Source of the DNA: Rickettsia typhi | GTDB taxonomy: Bacteria; Pseudomonadota; Alphaproteobacteria; Rickettsiales; Rickettsiaceae | Reading direction: 5' to 3' | NCBI GenBank assembly: GCA_945878545.1 | Contig: CAMCTQ010000032.1 | Coordinates: 1 to 10,582, forward strand | DNA length: 10,582 bases | Part shown: one piece after another, positions 1 to 6,960 of the stretch | How the letters are laid out: every line of letters starts with the position of its first letter | Numbering within the stretch: position 1 is the stretch's first letter | Made by a program: the position numbers and the translations under genes | The notes under the pieces: generated by a model | Seen by the model: the letters and a program-made list of their open reading frames with translations, nothing else | The model's database searches: none | Told to the model about the DNA's origin: nothing

Positions 1-1703
1 CCAACATCTCCAGGAGAGCTACCCAATAATTTAGAAACTGAACTGGCTTCTGCAAATTCAGACATATCATATTTTAAGAGCTTCATGTCACAGAAAAGTG
101 CAAGTTGTTTAGCTAGCTCGGTTTTTCCAACTCCTGTTGGACCAATAAATAGATAGCAGCCTGTTGGGCGGACAATTTTTTTGAGGCCAGCTTTAGATAA
201 TTTTATACTGGCACAAAGACTTTCAATTGCTTCGTCCTGACCAAATATACTATTTTTTAACTTTCCTTCTAGTCCCTTAATTTGCGTAATATCATCAATT
301 GCTAAGTTTAAATTTGGAATATTCAAAATTGATGCAATCAAAGCTTCTATCTCTTTCTCAGAAATTACAACAGTTTTATTATCACTTTTTTTTGTTTTGG
401 CCCTTGCCCCTGCTTCATCAATTAAATCTATCGCCTTATCTGGCAAATGCCTATCATTTATATATCTTTCTGACAGAGTAATTGCCGCTTTTAGAGCGGC
501 CTCGGTATAAGTCACTTTATGATGTTTCTCATAATAGCCTTTTAAACCGTTTAGAATATTCAATGTAACTTCTTCAGTTGGTTCTTCAACTACAATCTTT
601 TGAAAACGTCTAACGAGGGCCATGTCTTTCTCGAAATGATTACGATATTCCTTAAAAGTAGTTGCTCCAATACATCTTAGTTTTCCATTAGCTAAAGCTG
701 GTTTTAGTAAGTTACTAGCATCAAGGGCGCCTCCGGTGGTAGAACCGGCGCCAATTATTGAGTGAATTTCATCAATAAATAGAATCGCATTTTTTAATTT
801 TCTCAAGGCTTCCAGCATTAATTTGATTCGTTCTTCAAAATCTCCCCTAAATTTTGTCCCAGCAACTAAGCTGCCTATATCAAGAGAGTAGATTACAGCA
901 TCTTTCAAAATATCTGGTACATCACCCTTTACTATTCTGATGGCTAATCCCTCTGCTATTGCCGTTTTACCAACACCAGATTCACCGACTAACAGTGCAT
1001 TATTTTTTTTACGTCTACAAAGAATTTCTATTGTTCTTTGTATCTCAGTCTGTCTTCCTATTAAACAATCAATGTCATCTTCAGTTGCTTTTGCATTTAG
1101 ATTAATACAGTATTTTTCAAGTTCTATTTCTGGTGATTTGCTTGGAGCGGCATTATGTGGAGCTGATTCTTCTAGGTTAATTTGGGATTTTAATCTATGG
1201 CTAATAGCCAAACTATTATCTTTTGTTTTAGGAAAGACTTGTTTTTTCAGGATATCCTGCTCATTTATAGAACCAGGATTATTAATTTTCTTATTATAGT
1301 TTAATATATCATTTCTTTTTAGATGAGCTTGTTTAAGGCAAGTTAATGCGTAAGAATCATTCTCAAAAAAGAATTCAGCAAGTACGTCAGCACCATTAAT
1401 TGATTTTTGCCCATTTGCCTGGCTATGTAGAGCAGCTCTTTGTACTATTCTTTGAAACCCAGCAGTTGGTTTTGACTCTTTTGTATTTTCATTAACTAAA
1501 TCAACAAGTTCTTTTTTTAGATAAGAAATGAGTTTTTTGTTTATAGTTTTAGGGTCAATATTTTTTTCTATTAATACCGATCTTGCATCTTTATCTTCCA
1601 TAAGAGCAAGTAACAAATGTTCATAAGTAGCATATTCATGTTTATAACTTGAAGCCAAATATAAAGCTTTTCTTAAAGTTAATTCTAATGCGTTTGATAA
1701 CAT
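1..1703 (-). CDS. clpA: ATP-dependent Clp protease ATP-binding subunit ClpA (3' end off window)
   Basis: ClpA is the double-ring AAA+ unfoldase that feeds substrates to ClpP in the cytoplasm. The frame is open from the ATG at 1703 to the window edge, giving 567 codons of a protein usually about 750 long. AAGGA lies 13 bases before the start. Domains in order are the Clp N-domain (about 1-145), a linker, D1 with Walker A GESGVGKT (240-247), Walker B DE (311-312) and pore loop KFRGDFE, then the start of D2 with Walker A GPTGVGKT (521-528). There is no ClpB/ClpC-type middle domain, which favours ClpA. From memory of E. coli numbering, Walker A of both rings is shifted by 26 residues, so the N-domain to D1 linker is longer here. 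The D2 pore loop reads PGDVG instead of PGYVG (D566). The ClpP-docking loop and sensor 2 lie outside the window. No clpS is seen upstream, where it often sits. Confidence 0.95.
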   Translation of the reverse strand, partial: MLSNALELTLRKALYLASSYKHEYATYEHLLLALMEDKDARSVLIEKNIDPKTINKKLISYLKKELVDLVNENTKESKPTAGFQRIVQRAALHSQANGQKSINGADVLAEFFFENDSYALTCLKQAHLKRNDILNYNKKINNPGSINEQDILKKQVFPKTKDNSLAISHRLKSQINLEESAPHNAAPSKSPEIELEKYCINLNAKATEDDIDCLIGRQTEIQRTIEILCRRKKNNALLVGESGVGKTAIAEGLAIRIVKGDVPDILKDAVIYSLDIGSLVAGTKFRGDFEERIKLMLEALRKLKNAILFIDEIHSIIGAGSTTGGALDASNLLKPALANGKLRCIGATTFKEYRNHFEKDMALVRRFQKIVVEEPTEEVTLNILNGLKGYYEKHHKVTYTEAALKAAITLSERYINDRHLPDKAIDLIDEAGARAKTKKSDNKTVVISEKEIEALIASILNIPNLNLAIDDITQIKGLEGKLKNSIFGQDEAIESLCASIKLSKAGLKKIVRPTGCYLFIGPTGVGKTELAKQLALFCDMKLLKYDMSEFAEASSVSKLLGSSPGDV

Positions 1704-1725
1704 ATAATGATTAATCCTTAAAAAT

Positions 1726-1761
1726 ATACTATATAGTATTAGGTTACTATGTTTGTTTTAA
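1726..1761 (-). promoter_or_regulatory. Candidate clpA promoter with a 14-bp palindrome
   Basis: On the minus strand TTAAAA (1761-1756) and TACTAT (1738-1733) are separated by 17 bases, a plausible sigma-70 pair 30 bases from the clpA ATG. The -10 lies inside the perfect palindrome ATACTATATAGTAT (1726-1739), which could be an operator. Alternatively it may reflect no more than AT-rich sequence. The -35 match is weak. Confidence 0.35.
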
Positions 1762-1780
1762 GGTATAAAAGAATTACGAT
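1753..1780 (+). promoter_or_regulatory. Candidate promoter for the glutaredoxin-like gene
   Basis: TTGTTT (1753-1758) and TACGAT (1775-1780) are separated by 16 bases, about 75 bases before the start codon of the plus-strand gene. It shares the 153-base divergent intergenic region with the clpA promoter, so the two genes could be co-regulated. The hexamers are only moderately close to consensus. Confidence 0.3.
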
Positions 1781-1856
1781 ACTTAATTTATTAAAGATTT
1801 TAACTATGTGTTGTTAATATCAATTATTATAGTTTCAAGAAAGTTAAGGATAATTT

Positions 1857-2228
1857 ATGAAAAAAATTACTAACAAATCACAAAATAAGATTTTTGTACT
1901 ATTAGCTATTGGGGCGCTAGTTTTTGTACTTTTTAAAGTATTAAACAGTGCCAAAAATCATAGTATAACAGAACAAGTTGTTTTGAGAGAAAACATAAAA
2001 GTAATGCTGTACGTAAAAAAAGGTTGTAGTTATTGCAATATGGCAAAAGAACTTCTTACAAAAAATAAAATACCTTATGAGGCTGTTGATTTAAGTTTTG
2101 ATCTTGACCTTCAAAAAAAACTTGTTGATAAAACAGGGCAAGTTACTGTCCCATATGTTTTTATTAATAACAAATTTGTTGGTGGTTACAGCGATCTTCT
2201 AAAGCTAGAAAAAGAAAATAAATTATGA
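1857..2228 (+). CDS. Membrane-anchored glutaredoxin-like protein
   Basis: This 123-residue protein has a lysine-rich N-terminus, one hydrophobic segment (about 12-29) and a C-terminal glutaredoxin/thioredoxin-fold domain (about 47-120). The redox motif CSYC is at 57-60, the cis-proline motif TVP at 97-99 and the glutathione-binding GGYSD at 109-113. These are the hallmarks of a dithiol glutaredoxin that reduces disulfides or glutathionylated proteins. The positive-inside rule would place the redox domain on the periplasmic side, which is unusual because glutaredoxins normally work with cytosolic glutathione. AAGGA (1846-1850) precedes the ATG by six bases and supports this start, so the hydrophobic segment is probably really translated. 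The gene is divergent from clpA, and its gap to hup suggests it is transcribed alone. The fold is clear; the location and electron donor are inference. Confidence 0.85.
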   Translation: MKKITNKSQNKIFVLLAIGALVFVLFKVLNSAKNHSITEQVVLRENIKVMLYVKKGCSYCNMAKELLTKNKIPYEAVDLSFDLDLQKKLVDKTGQVTVPYVFINNKFVGGYSDLLKLEKENKL

Positions 2229-2391
2229 CATAAGTGCAGAATATTTTATTTATATTAAACCCTTGTTAATATGGTAAAAATTTAAGTATCATTATCTACT
2301 TGTTTGGAGGTCTAGTGGTGCAAAATTGATGCAAATTGTTACAAAACTAATCACATCAATAACTAATTAAAAATTAGAACAACTGGGTCGC

Positions 2392-2419
2392 TTGCTCTTG
2401 AGGACTCATTTGGTATAAT
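2392..2419 (+). promoter_or_regulatory. Candidate sigma-70 promoter of hup
   Basis: TTGCTC (2392-2397) and a perfect TATAAT (2414-2419) are separated by 16 bases, which is the best promoter match in the window. Initiation would fall near 2426, leaving a 5' untranslated region of about 90 bases before the hup ATG. The overlapping CTTGAG (2397-2402) could in principle serve another sigma factor, but the spacing to TATAAT would be short. Confidence 0.55.
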
Positions 2420-2429
2420 AAATCCAGAG

Positions 2430-2479
2430 TCTAAAAGAGATTCGTGAAATAAGCATAAAATTTCTCTTTACTCTTTAGA
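2430..2479 (+). promoter_or_regulatory. 5'-UTR hairpin in the hup leader
   Basis: TCTAAAAGAG (2430-2439) pairs with CTCTTTAGA (2471-2479), nine base pairs with one bulged A, around a loop of about 31 bases. It lies between the predicted transcription start and the GGGG ribosome-binding site, without covering that site. It may affect mRNA stability or translation. The pairing is seen directly; the function is unknown. Confidence 0.35.
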
Positions 2480-2518
2480 TTTAATTAGTAACTGTAATTA
2501 TTATTTGGGGTTAGAATT

Positions 2519-2791
2519 ATGAATAAAGGTGAATTAGTTGCGCTAATGGCCAGTCATTCTGGTGGATCTAAAGCAGAGGCAGAAAGAGCGTTGAATTTGG
2601 TAGTAAACTCTGTTATCAAAGCTTTAGAAAATGGTAATGATATTAATTTAGTAGGATTCGGATCTTTTCATATAAGAAAAAGAGAGTCTAGAGAAGGGAG
2701 AAATCCTAAAACTGGACAGAAAATGCGTATAGCTGCTTATAAACAGCCAGTATTTAGGGCTGGTAAGAAAATGAAAGAAGCTTGTAATTAA
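2519..2791 (+). CDS. hup: HU-family nucleoid DNA-binding protein
   Basis: HU is a small dimeric DNA-bending protein of the nucleoid, and this one has the typical length of 90 residues. It begins MNKGELV and carries the family core GFGSF (46-50). The basic beta-arm RNPKTGQK (61-68) includes the intercalating proline P63. The sequence fits HU better than IHF, because IHF subunits are usually longer and carry distinct arm residues, but an IHF-like role cannot be excluded from sequence alone. A GGGG stretch (2507-2510) lies eight bases before the ATG. The gene has its own promoter and a hairpin immediately after its stop, so it may be monocistronic. In many proteobacteria HU lies next to lon downstream of clpX; here it lies upstream of clpP instead. 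Confidence 0.93.
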   Translation: MNKGELVALMASHSGGSKAEAERALNLVVNSVIKALENGNDINLVGFGSFHIRKRESREGRNPKTGQKMRIAAYKQPVFRAGKKMKEACN

Positions 2792-2792
2792 A

Positions 2793-2826
2793 GGTTAAAT
2801 CATTGCTTTTAGGCAATGAAATAACC
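2793..2826 (+). terminator. Hairpin directly downstream of hup
   Basis: GGTTA (2793-2797) pairs with TAACC (2822-2826), and TCATTGC (2800-2806) with GCAATGA (2813-2819), interrupted by a symmetric AA/AA internal loop. The stem starts one base after the hup stop codon. No T-run follows, so it is more likely an mRNA 3'-end stabiliser or an inefficient terminator than a classical intrinsic terminator. Confidence 0.45.
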
Positions 2827-2861
2827 GAAATTATAAAGCATACAAAGGGGGGCTTTGAGTT

Positions 2862-2936
2862 ATGGTTCGCATGTTATTAATGCTACCCAGAGTCTATAAT
2901 AATCTCGGTGTGAAATGTACACTAATGGCGATGTAG
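2862..2936 (+). CDS. Possible 24-codon leader ORF upstream of clpP
   Basis: An ATG at 2862 opens a 24-codon frame ending in TAG (2934-2936). The purine run AAAGGGGGG ends nine bases before it, a Shine-Dalgarno match stronger than that of any long gene in this AT-rich window. The peptide starts MVRMLLMLPRVYNN and ends LMAM. It contains five methionines and has no recognisable domain. The frame covers the 5' arms of two helices whose 3' arms lie at or just after its stop codon, as expected for a regulatory leader peptide of the downstream clpP. It is short enough that chance cannot be excluded without comparison to relatives. Confidence 0.35.
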   Translation: MVRMLLMLPRVYNNLGVKCTLMAM

Positions 2937-2958
2937 CATTGTAGGTTTATTATCTGGG
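2879..2958 (+). promoter_or_regulatory. Structured RNA leader of clpP with crossing helices
   Basis: Helix A is CCCAGA (2886-2891) with TCTGGG (2953-2958), continued by TAATAA (2897-2902) with TTATTA (2947-2952), twelve pairs with a five-base bulge. Helix B is AATGCTAC (2879-2886) with GTAGCATT (2933-2940), eight perfect pairs. A small hairpin GGTGT/ACACT (2907-2923) lies inside both. A and B cross and share only base 2886, so they form a pseudoknot or alternative states. I match it to no known RNA family: the motifs of tmRNA, RNase P RNA and SRP RNA are absent. The rest of the leader, to 3077, shows nothing recognisable. Confidence 0.4.
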
Positions 2959-3077
2959 CATAGAGAGTGTGATCGCTTGGTGTAACAGACCCTTAAATAT
3001 TGTTTACAACGTCAGTACCATGCTGTATAAACGCCTGGAACAAATTACTAAATTTAAAAAATCTTAAAGAGAATTCA

Positions 3078-3677
3078 ATGGCATATGTACCGATAGTTGT
3101 AGAACAAACATCAAAAGGCGAAAGATCTTACGACATATATTCAAGATTATTAAAAGAAAGAATAGTTTTTGTTTGCGGAGAATTTGAAGATCATATGGCA
3201 AATTTGATCGTTGCTCAGTTGTTATTTTTAGAAGCAGAAAATCCAGAGAAAGAGATATCTATGTATATAAATTCTCCTGGAGGAGTTGTGAGTTCGGGTT
3301 TTGCAATTTATGATACAATGCAATATATAAAGCCCAAAATAGCAACATTATGTATTGGTCAAGCATGTTCAATGGGAGCGACTATACTGCTTGCTGGGGA
3401 ACCTGGTATGAGATCAGCATTACCAAATAGCAGAATTATGATTCATCAACCAACCGGTGGATATCGAGGACAAGCAACTGATATAGAGATTCACGCTAAG
3501 GAAACAAAAAATGTTAAAACTATGTTACAAAAAATATACTCTCAACATACAGGGCAGAGTATGTCCATTGTCGAAAAAAATATGGAAAGAGATAATTTTA
3601 TGTCACCCATAGAGGCGCAAAAGTTTGGTATCATTGACAAAATAGTTCAGAATAGAGAATTAATGCCCACTAACTGA
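3078..3677 (+). CDS. clpP: ATP-dependent Clp protease proteolytic subunit ClpP
   Basis: ClpP forms the tetradecameric serine-peptidase barrel that degrades proteins unfolded by ClpX or ClpA. I choose the ATG at 3078, which gives 199 residues, the usual family length. It begins [10 protein letters not shown], the conserved start, with AAAGAGA a few bases upstream. Reading further upstream from a TTG at 3000 would add 26 residues with no family similarity. The catalytic triad is complete: S98 in GQACSMGA, H123 in MIHQP and D172 in MERDNF. The oxyanion-region NSPGG is at 65-69. A 286-base leader separates it from hup, and a 125-base gap separates it from clpX, so clpX may be co-transcribed or have an extra promoter. 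Confidence 0.97.
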   Translation: MAYVPIVVEQTSKGERSYDIYSRLLKERIVFVCGEFEDHMANLIVAQLLFLEAENPEKEISMYINSPGGVVSSGFAIYDTMQYIKPKIATLCIGQACSMGATILLAGEPGMRSALPNSRIMIHQPTGGYRGQATDIEIHAKETKNVKTMLQKIYSQHTGQSMSIVEKNMERDNFMSPIEAQKFGIIDKIVQNRELMPTN

Positions 3678-3802
3678 ATACTAATTATTTCCAGTTATTT
3701 TAAGTTGGGATTTTTAAAAATAGTATAAGATAATTATAGTTTACTTTCAAAAAGTTACCTGATAATAATATAACTAAAATACACGAAGGGTTTAGAGTTA
3801 TT

Positions 3803-5077
3803 ATGAGAAACGAATCAGAAAAGAAATCACTGCATTGTTCGTTTTGCGGTAAAGATCAGTACGAAGTGAAAAAGCTTATTGCTGGCCCTACTGTATTTAT
3901 TTGTGATGAATGCGTAGAAATATGTTTAGATATAATAAAGGAAGAGTCCAAAGAACGTTCAGCCGAAGTCACATCGCTGATTCCAAAGCCGAAAGAAATT
4001 TATGCAGCTTTAAATCAATATGTTATTGGTCAAGACAAAGCAAAGAAAGTGCTGTCAGTTGCAGTTTATAACCATTATAAACGCTTGGAAAGTTTTGCAA
4101 AAAAAGATGATGATGTAGAACTTAATAAATCTAACATTATGTTGGTTGGCTCTACTGGGTCTGGCAAGACATTGCTAGCACAAACATTAGCAAAAATCCT
4201 TAATGTACCTTTTACAATGGCCGATGCTACTTCGCTAACTGAGGCTGGTTATGTAGGAGAAGACGTAGAAAACATTCTGCTAAGATTATTGCAGGCAGCT
4301 GAATTTAATGTAGAAAAAGCTCAAAAAGGCATCGTCTATATAGATGAAATTGATAAGATAGCTAAAAAGTCTGAAAATGTATCAATTACTAGAGATGTTT
4401 CGGGTGAAGGGGTGCAACAAGCATTATTAAAAATAATGGAAGGAACTGTTTCTTATGTTCCTCCTCAAGGTGGTAGAAAGCATCCACAGCAGGATTTTAT
4501 CCAAATTGATACGTCAAATATTCTGTTTATATGCGGTGGTGCTTTTATGGGTATAGAATCCATAATTAACGCCAGAAGTAACAAAAGCTCCATAGGGTTT
4601 TCTGCTGTAGTTAAATCAAAAGAAGAAATGCGCCATAGCGATTTGTTAAAAGACTTGCAAGTCGAAGATATAATTAAGTTTGGAATGATCCCAGAATTTA
4701 TAGGTCGCTTGCCTGTTATAGCTACTCTTGAAGAGCTAGATAAAAAGGCCTTAGTCAATATTTTGACTGAGCCAAAAAATGCAATCATAAAACAATATAA
4801 AAAACTATTTGCTTTGAATTATGCCGAGTTAACAGTAAATGAAGATGCTATAGAGGCAATTGCCGAGAAGGCTTTAAAGAGAACTACTGGAGCTAGGGGT
4901 CTTCGTTCTATAATTGAAGAACAGCTTTTGGAAAATATGTTTAATTTCTCAGAACTTAAAAACAAGGAAATTGCAATTACTAAAAATGTGGTGGAAGGGC
5001 TTGAATTAGCAAAGATAACGCCTAGGAAAGTTGCAAAAGTGGCTACTAAGCCTCAAGTAAAACGCATTGCTGTGTGA
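3803..5077 (+). CDS. clpX: ATP-dependent Clp protease ATP-binding subunit ClpX
   Basis: ClpX is the hexameric AAA+ unfoldase partner of ClpP, and at 424 residues it matches the family length. The N-terminal zinc-binding domain has C12, C15, C34 and C37. The AAA+ core shows Walker A GSTGSGKT (116-123), pore loop GYVGED (149-154), Walker B IVYIDE (177-182), the RDVSGEG pore-2 segment (197-203), arginine-finger region FIGRLP (299-304) and sensor 2 GARGLR (363-368). The ClpP-docking IGF tripeptide is present at 264-266, so this protein should bind the neighbouring ClpP. All the functional elements I can check are intact. GAAGGG lies about 13 bases before the ATG. Its stop codon is nine bases from amgK, suggesting translational coupling. 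Confidence 0.97.
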   Translation: MRNESEKKSLHCSFCGKDQYEVKKLIAGPTVFICDECVEICLDIIKEESKERSAEVTSLIPKPKEIYAALNQYVIGQDKAKKVLSVAVYNHYKRLESFAKKDDDVELNKSNIMLVGSTGSGKTLLAQTLAKILNVPFTMADATSLTEAGYVGEDVENILLRLLQAAEFNVEKAQKGIVYIDEIDKIAKKSENVSITRDVSGEGVQQALLKIMEGTVSYVPPQGGRKHPQQDFIQIDTSNILFICGGAFMGIESIINARSNKSSIGFSAVVKSKEEMRHSDLLKDLQVEDIIKFGMIPEFIGRLPVIATLEELDKKALVNILTEPKNAIIKQYKKLFALNYAELTVNEDAIEAIAEKALKRTTGARGLRSIIEEQLLENMFNFSELKNKEIAITKNVVEGLELAKITPRKVAKVATKPQVKRIAV

Positions 5078-5086
5078 TATGGAAAT

Positions 5087-6070
5087 ATGACTTCTACAAC
5101 AACTGCTACTAGACAAGCTGATCTAGAAGATTTTTTACAGAGTTATTTTTCCAAAGGATTTCAAGACTATAAGCCTTTACAAGGTGATGCTGGTCTTCGT
5201 TCCTACTATCGTGTTGAGGCAAATGATAGTTCATATATTGTAATGGATTGTCCACCAACGTATTGTGGTATAGAACCATTCATTGAAATAGCAAATTATC
5301 TAAGATTACAGAATTTTTCTGCTCCAGAAATTTTTCATTTTGATATTAAAAAGGGCTTCATTATTCTAGAGGATCTAGGCGATTTGAGTATTAAAACTTT
5401 TATTCAAAATGCCCCTGACATTTCACATAAAAATATCTATTATCTTATAATCGATATATTAATTTCCCTACAAGATAAAGCTCCTTCTGGTAATTTAAAA
5501 ATTTATGATAATGACTTACTTTTGAATGAGCTTAAGTTGTTTGTAGACTGGTATATTCCTTATAGATTGAATAAAAACCTAACTCAGGCAGAATCAGCTG
5601 AATACCAGGATATCTGGCTAGAGATTTTAGATAATCAAATCCCTTTTAATAACTGTCTTGTTCTAAGAGATTATCATGTTGAAAATATAATGTATCTACA
5701 GAATTATCAAGGTATTAAGGCGCTTGGATTACTTGATTTCCAAGATGCTGTAATTGGTTCGCCGATATACGACTTGGTATCAGTCTTAGAAGATGCGAGA
5801 ATTAAAGTACCAAGAAAGCTTGCAATTGATTGTATTGAATATTTTGCTGCGGAGAAACAACTTAAGTTAGAAGAAGTCTTAACAAATTATCATATTTTGG
5901 GAGCTCAAAGAAATAGTCGTATTTTAGGAGTTTTTGCCAGAAAGTTCGTAAGAGATAATAACGATCATTATTTACAATATATACCCCTAGTGCTTGAATA
6001 TCTAGACTATGATCTTTCTCATCCAGTAATGTCAAAATTAAAAAATTGGTTTGACAAGGTCATCAATTAA
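5087..6070 (+). CDS. amgK: MurNAc/GlcNAc anomeric kinase (AmgK-type phosphotransferase)
   Basis: This 327-residue protein has the aminoglycoside-phosphotransferase/choline-kinase fold. AmgK phosphorylates the anomeric hydroxyl of MurNAc (and GlcNAc) released during peptidoglycan turnover, giving MurNAc-1-phosphate. The catalytic loop reads LRDYHVEN (193-200), with D195 and N200, followed by the metal-binding LLDFQDAVIG (215-224) and the conserved DLVSVLEDAR (229-238). These strings are characteristic of AmgK-type members rather than antibiotic-resistance kinases. The next gene is murU, the enzyme that uses its product, which strongly supports the assignment. The gene begins nine bases after clpX with only a weak GGAAAT in front, so it probably relies on coupling. 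In many alphaproteobacteria this kinase follows tsaE; here it follows clpX. Sugar specificity is inferred. Confidence 0.85.
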   Translation: MTSTTTATRQADLEDFLQSYFSKGFQDYKPLQGDAGLRSYYRVEANDSSYIVMDCPPTYCGIEPFIEIANYLRLQNFSAPEIFHFDIKKGFIILEDLGDLSIKTFIQNAPDISHKNIYYLIIDILISLQDKAPSGNLKIYDNDLLLNELKLFVDWYIPYRLNKNLTQAESAEYQDIWLEILDNQIPFNNCLVLRDYHVENIMYLQNYQGIKALGLLDFQDAVIGSPIYDLVSVLEDARIKVPRKLAIDCIEYFAAEKQLKLEEVLTNYHILGAQRNSRILGVFARKFVRDNNDHYLQYIPLVLEYLDYDLSHPVMSKLKNWFDKVIN

Positions 6071-6087
6071 AACAATAAGAAATCAGA

Positions 6088-6864
6088 ATGAATGCAAATT
6101 TAGTTAATCAATTGACAAAGGGGGCAATTTTGCATCAAGAACCCATTGATGCCATTATGCTTTTCGCAGCTGGTTTAGGATCTAGAATGAGGCATTTAAC
6201 AGAGAATAGCCCAAAATCGCTTATTCCAGTGCTTGGTAAGCCGATACTGCACCATGCTCTTGATTTATGCAAAACTTATCCTTTTAAGAAAATTGTTATT
6301 AATACACACTATCTTCGCGAGCAAGTTGAGTCCTCGCTGAAGGAATATATAGCTAATAATCCAGATTTTCCTGAAATTATTACTATATATGAAGCAGAAT
6401 TGTTAGAAACGGGTGGGGCTATAAAAAATGCTAAGGAAATAGTTGGTAATAATCCGATATTTACCTTGAATACTGATACTATTTTGCGAGCAAATCATAA
6501 TCTTTTCAAAGATATGATTAAAGAATGGAACCCAGAAAAAATGGATTTTTTACTTCTTATGCAAGCCTACGATAAAGCTGTTGGGTATACCGGTCATCGC
6601 GGAGATTTTGAAATGGATAGCTACGGTAAGCTCAGTAGGCCGGATATAGAAGGTAATTATAGTTTTATGTATACGGGACTTGGTATTTTGAAACCAGCAC
6701 AAATAGCAAAGAATCCTCTTAGAATCTTTTCTCTAAAAGAGTATTATTTAAACAGCGATAGAGTATTTGGTATCAAAGCAAAGGATGCAAGATGGTACCA
6801 CGCAAGCAGACCAGAGGATTTAGTTGAGATTGAGATGGATATGCTAGCTTATGAAAATAAGTAA
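6088..6864 (+). CDS. murU: MurNAc-1-phosphate uridylyltransferase MurU
   Basis: This is a 258-residue sugar-phosphate nucleotidyltransferase. MurU converts MurNAc-1-phosphate and UTP to UDP-MurNAc, completing the recycling route that bypasses de novo MurA/MurB synthesis. The nucleotide-binding signature LFAAGLGSRMRHLTENSPKS occupies 25-44, LETGGAIKNA is at 106-115, and NTD (128-130) supplies the metal-binding aspartate. The gene starts 17 bases after amgK and completes the pair. The first 20 residues before DAIMLFAAG are longer than in many homologues, and the Shine-Dalgarno is poor, so the true start could be the in-frame ATG at 6157 (M24). Other nucleotidyltransferases share the fold; the amgK neighbour is the main reason for choosing MurU. 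Confidence 0.85.
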   Translation: MNANLVNQLTKGAILHQEPIDAIMLFAAGLGSRMRHLTENSPKSLIPVLGKPILHHALDLCKTYPFKKIVINTHYLREQVESSLKEYIANNPDFPEIITIYEAELLETGGAIKNAKEIVGNNPIFTLNTDTILRANHNLFKDMIKEWNPEKMDFLLLMQAYDKAVGYTGHRGDFEMDSYGKLSRPDIEGNYSFMYTGLGILKPAQIAKNPLRIFSLKEYYLNSDRVFGIKAKDARWYHASRPEDLVEIEMDMLAYENK

Positions 6865-6867
6865 GTA

Positions 6868-6936
6868 TTTGGGTTAAACTCCAAGATACAAAATCCTATA
6901 TGGCGCATTTTGTACCTTTACATAGTTTAACCCAAA
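6868..6936. repeat. Nested palindrome between murU and the convergent repeat gene
   Basis: TTTGGGTTAAACT (6868-6880) is an exact inverted repeat of AGTTTAACCCAAA (6924-6936). Inside it TACAAAAT (6887-6894) pairs with ATTTTGTA (6907-6914). The transcript would form a long stem from either strand, so it can act as a bidirectional barrier between convergent genes. It lacks a T-run on the plus side. Its terminal inverted repeats also fit a small palindromic or MITE-like element, but I see no target-site duplication. Confidence 0.6.
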
Positions 6937-6960
6937 GAACCTCATTCTACGCTTAGTCAA

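Larger units (their letters stand above)
2229..2518. other. 290-base intergenic leader region before hup
   Basis: No gene is recognised here. It holds an A/T-only hairpin just after the glutaredoxin-like gene (ATATTAA 2252-2258 with TTAATAT 2266-2272), a small inverted repeat CTAATT/AATTAG (2363-2377), the hup promoter, and a 5'-UTR hairpin (2430-2479). None of the first structures has the GC stem and T-run of a convincing terminator. An isolated GGAGG occurs at 2306-2310 but no credible ORF follows it. No tRNA was found by eye. Confidence 0.5.

Noticed and set aside
2306..2370. GGAGG followed by a four-codon GTG frame and an overlapping 13-codon ATG frame before hup
   Set aside because: Both frames are tiny, the second start is too far from the GGAGG, and they lie upstream of the predicted hup promoter.
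2887..2900. TATAAT at 2895-2900 as the clpP promoter
   Set aside because: There is no acceptable -35 at 16-18 bases upstream, and the hexamer lies in the middle of the leader ORF and helix A. It remains possible but unsupported.
3000..3077. Upstream TTG start that would add 26 residues to ClpP
   Set aside because: The added residues show no ClpP similarity. The ATG at 3078 has a good ribosome site and gives the conserved start and standard length.
2827..3077. tmRNA, 4.5S RNA, RNase P RNA or tRNA in the clpP leader
   Set aside because: No tag sequence, SRP loop, P4 core, T-arm or CCA-like end could be found. TTCGCAT near 2867 lacks flanking complementary arms.
4465..4788. Antisense ORF inside clpX, and similar plus-strand ORFs inside clpA, dnaJ and the repeat gene
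   Set aside because: These are shadow frames of well-supported genes, with no ribosome site or recognisable protein.
5087..6070. Antibiotic-resistance aminoglycoside kinase
   Set aside because: The fold is shared, but the LRDYHVEN/LLDFQDA motifs and the adjacent murU point to cell-wall sugar recycling.
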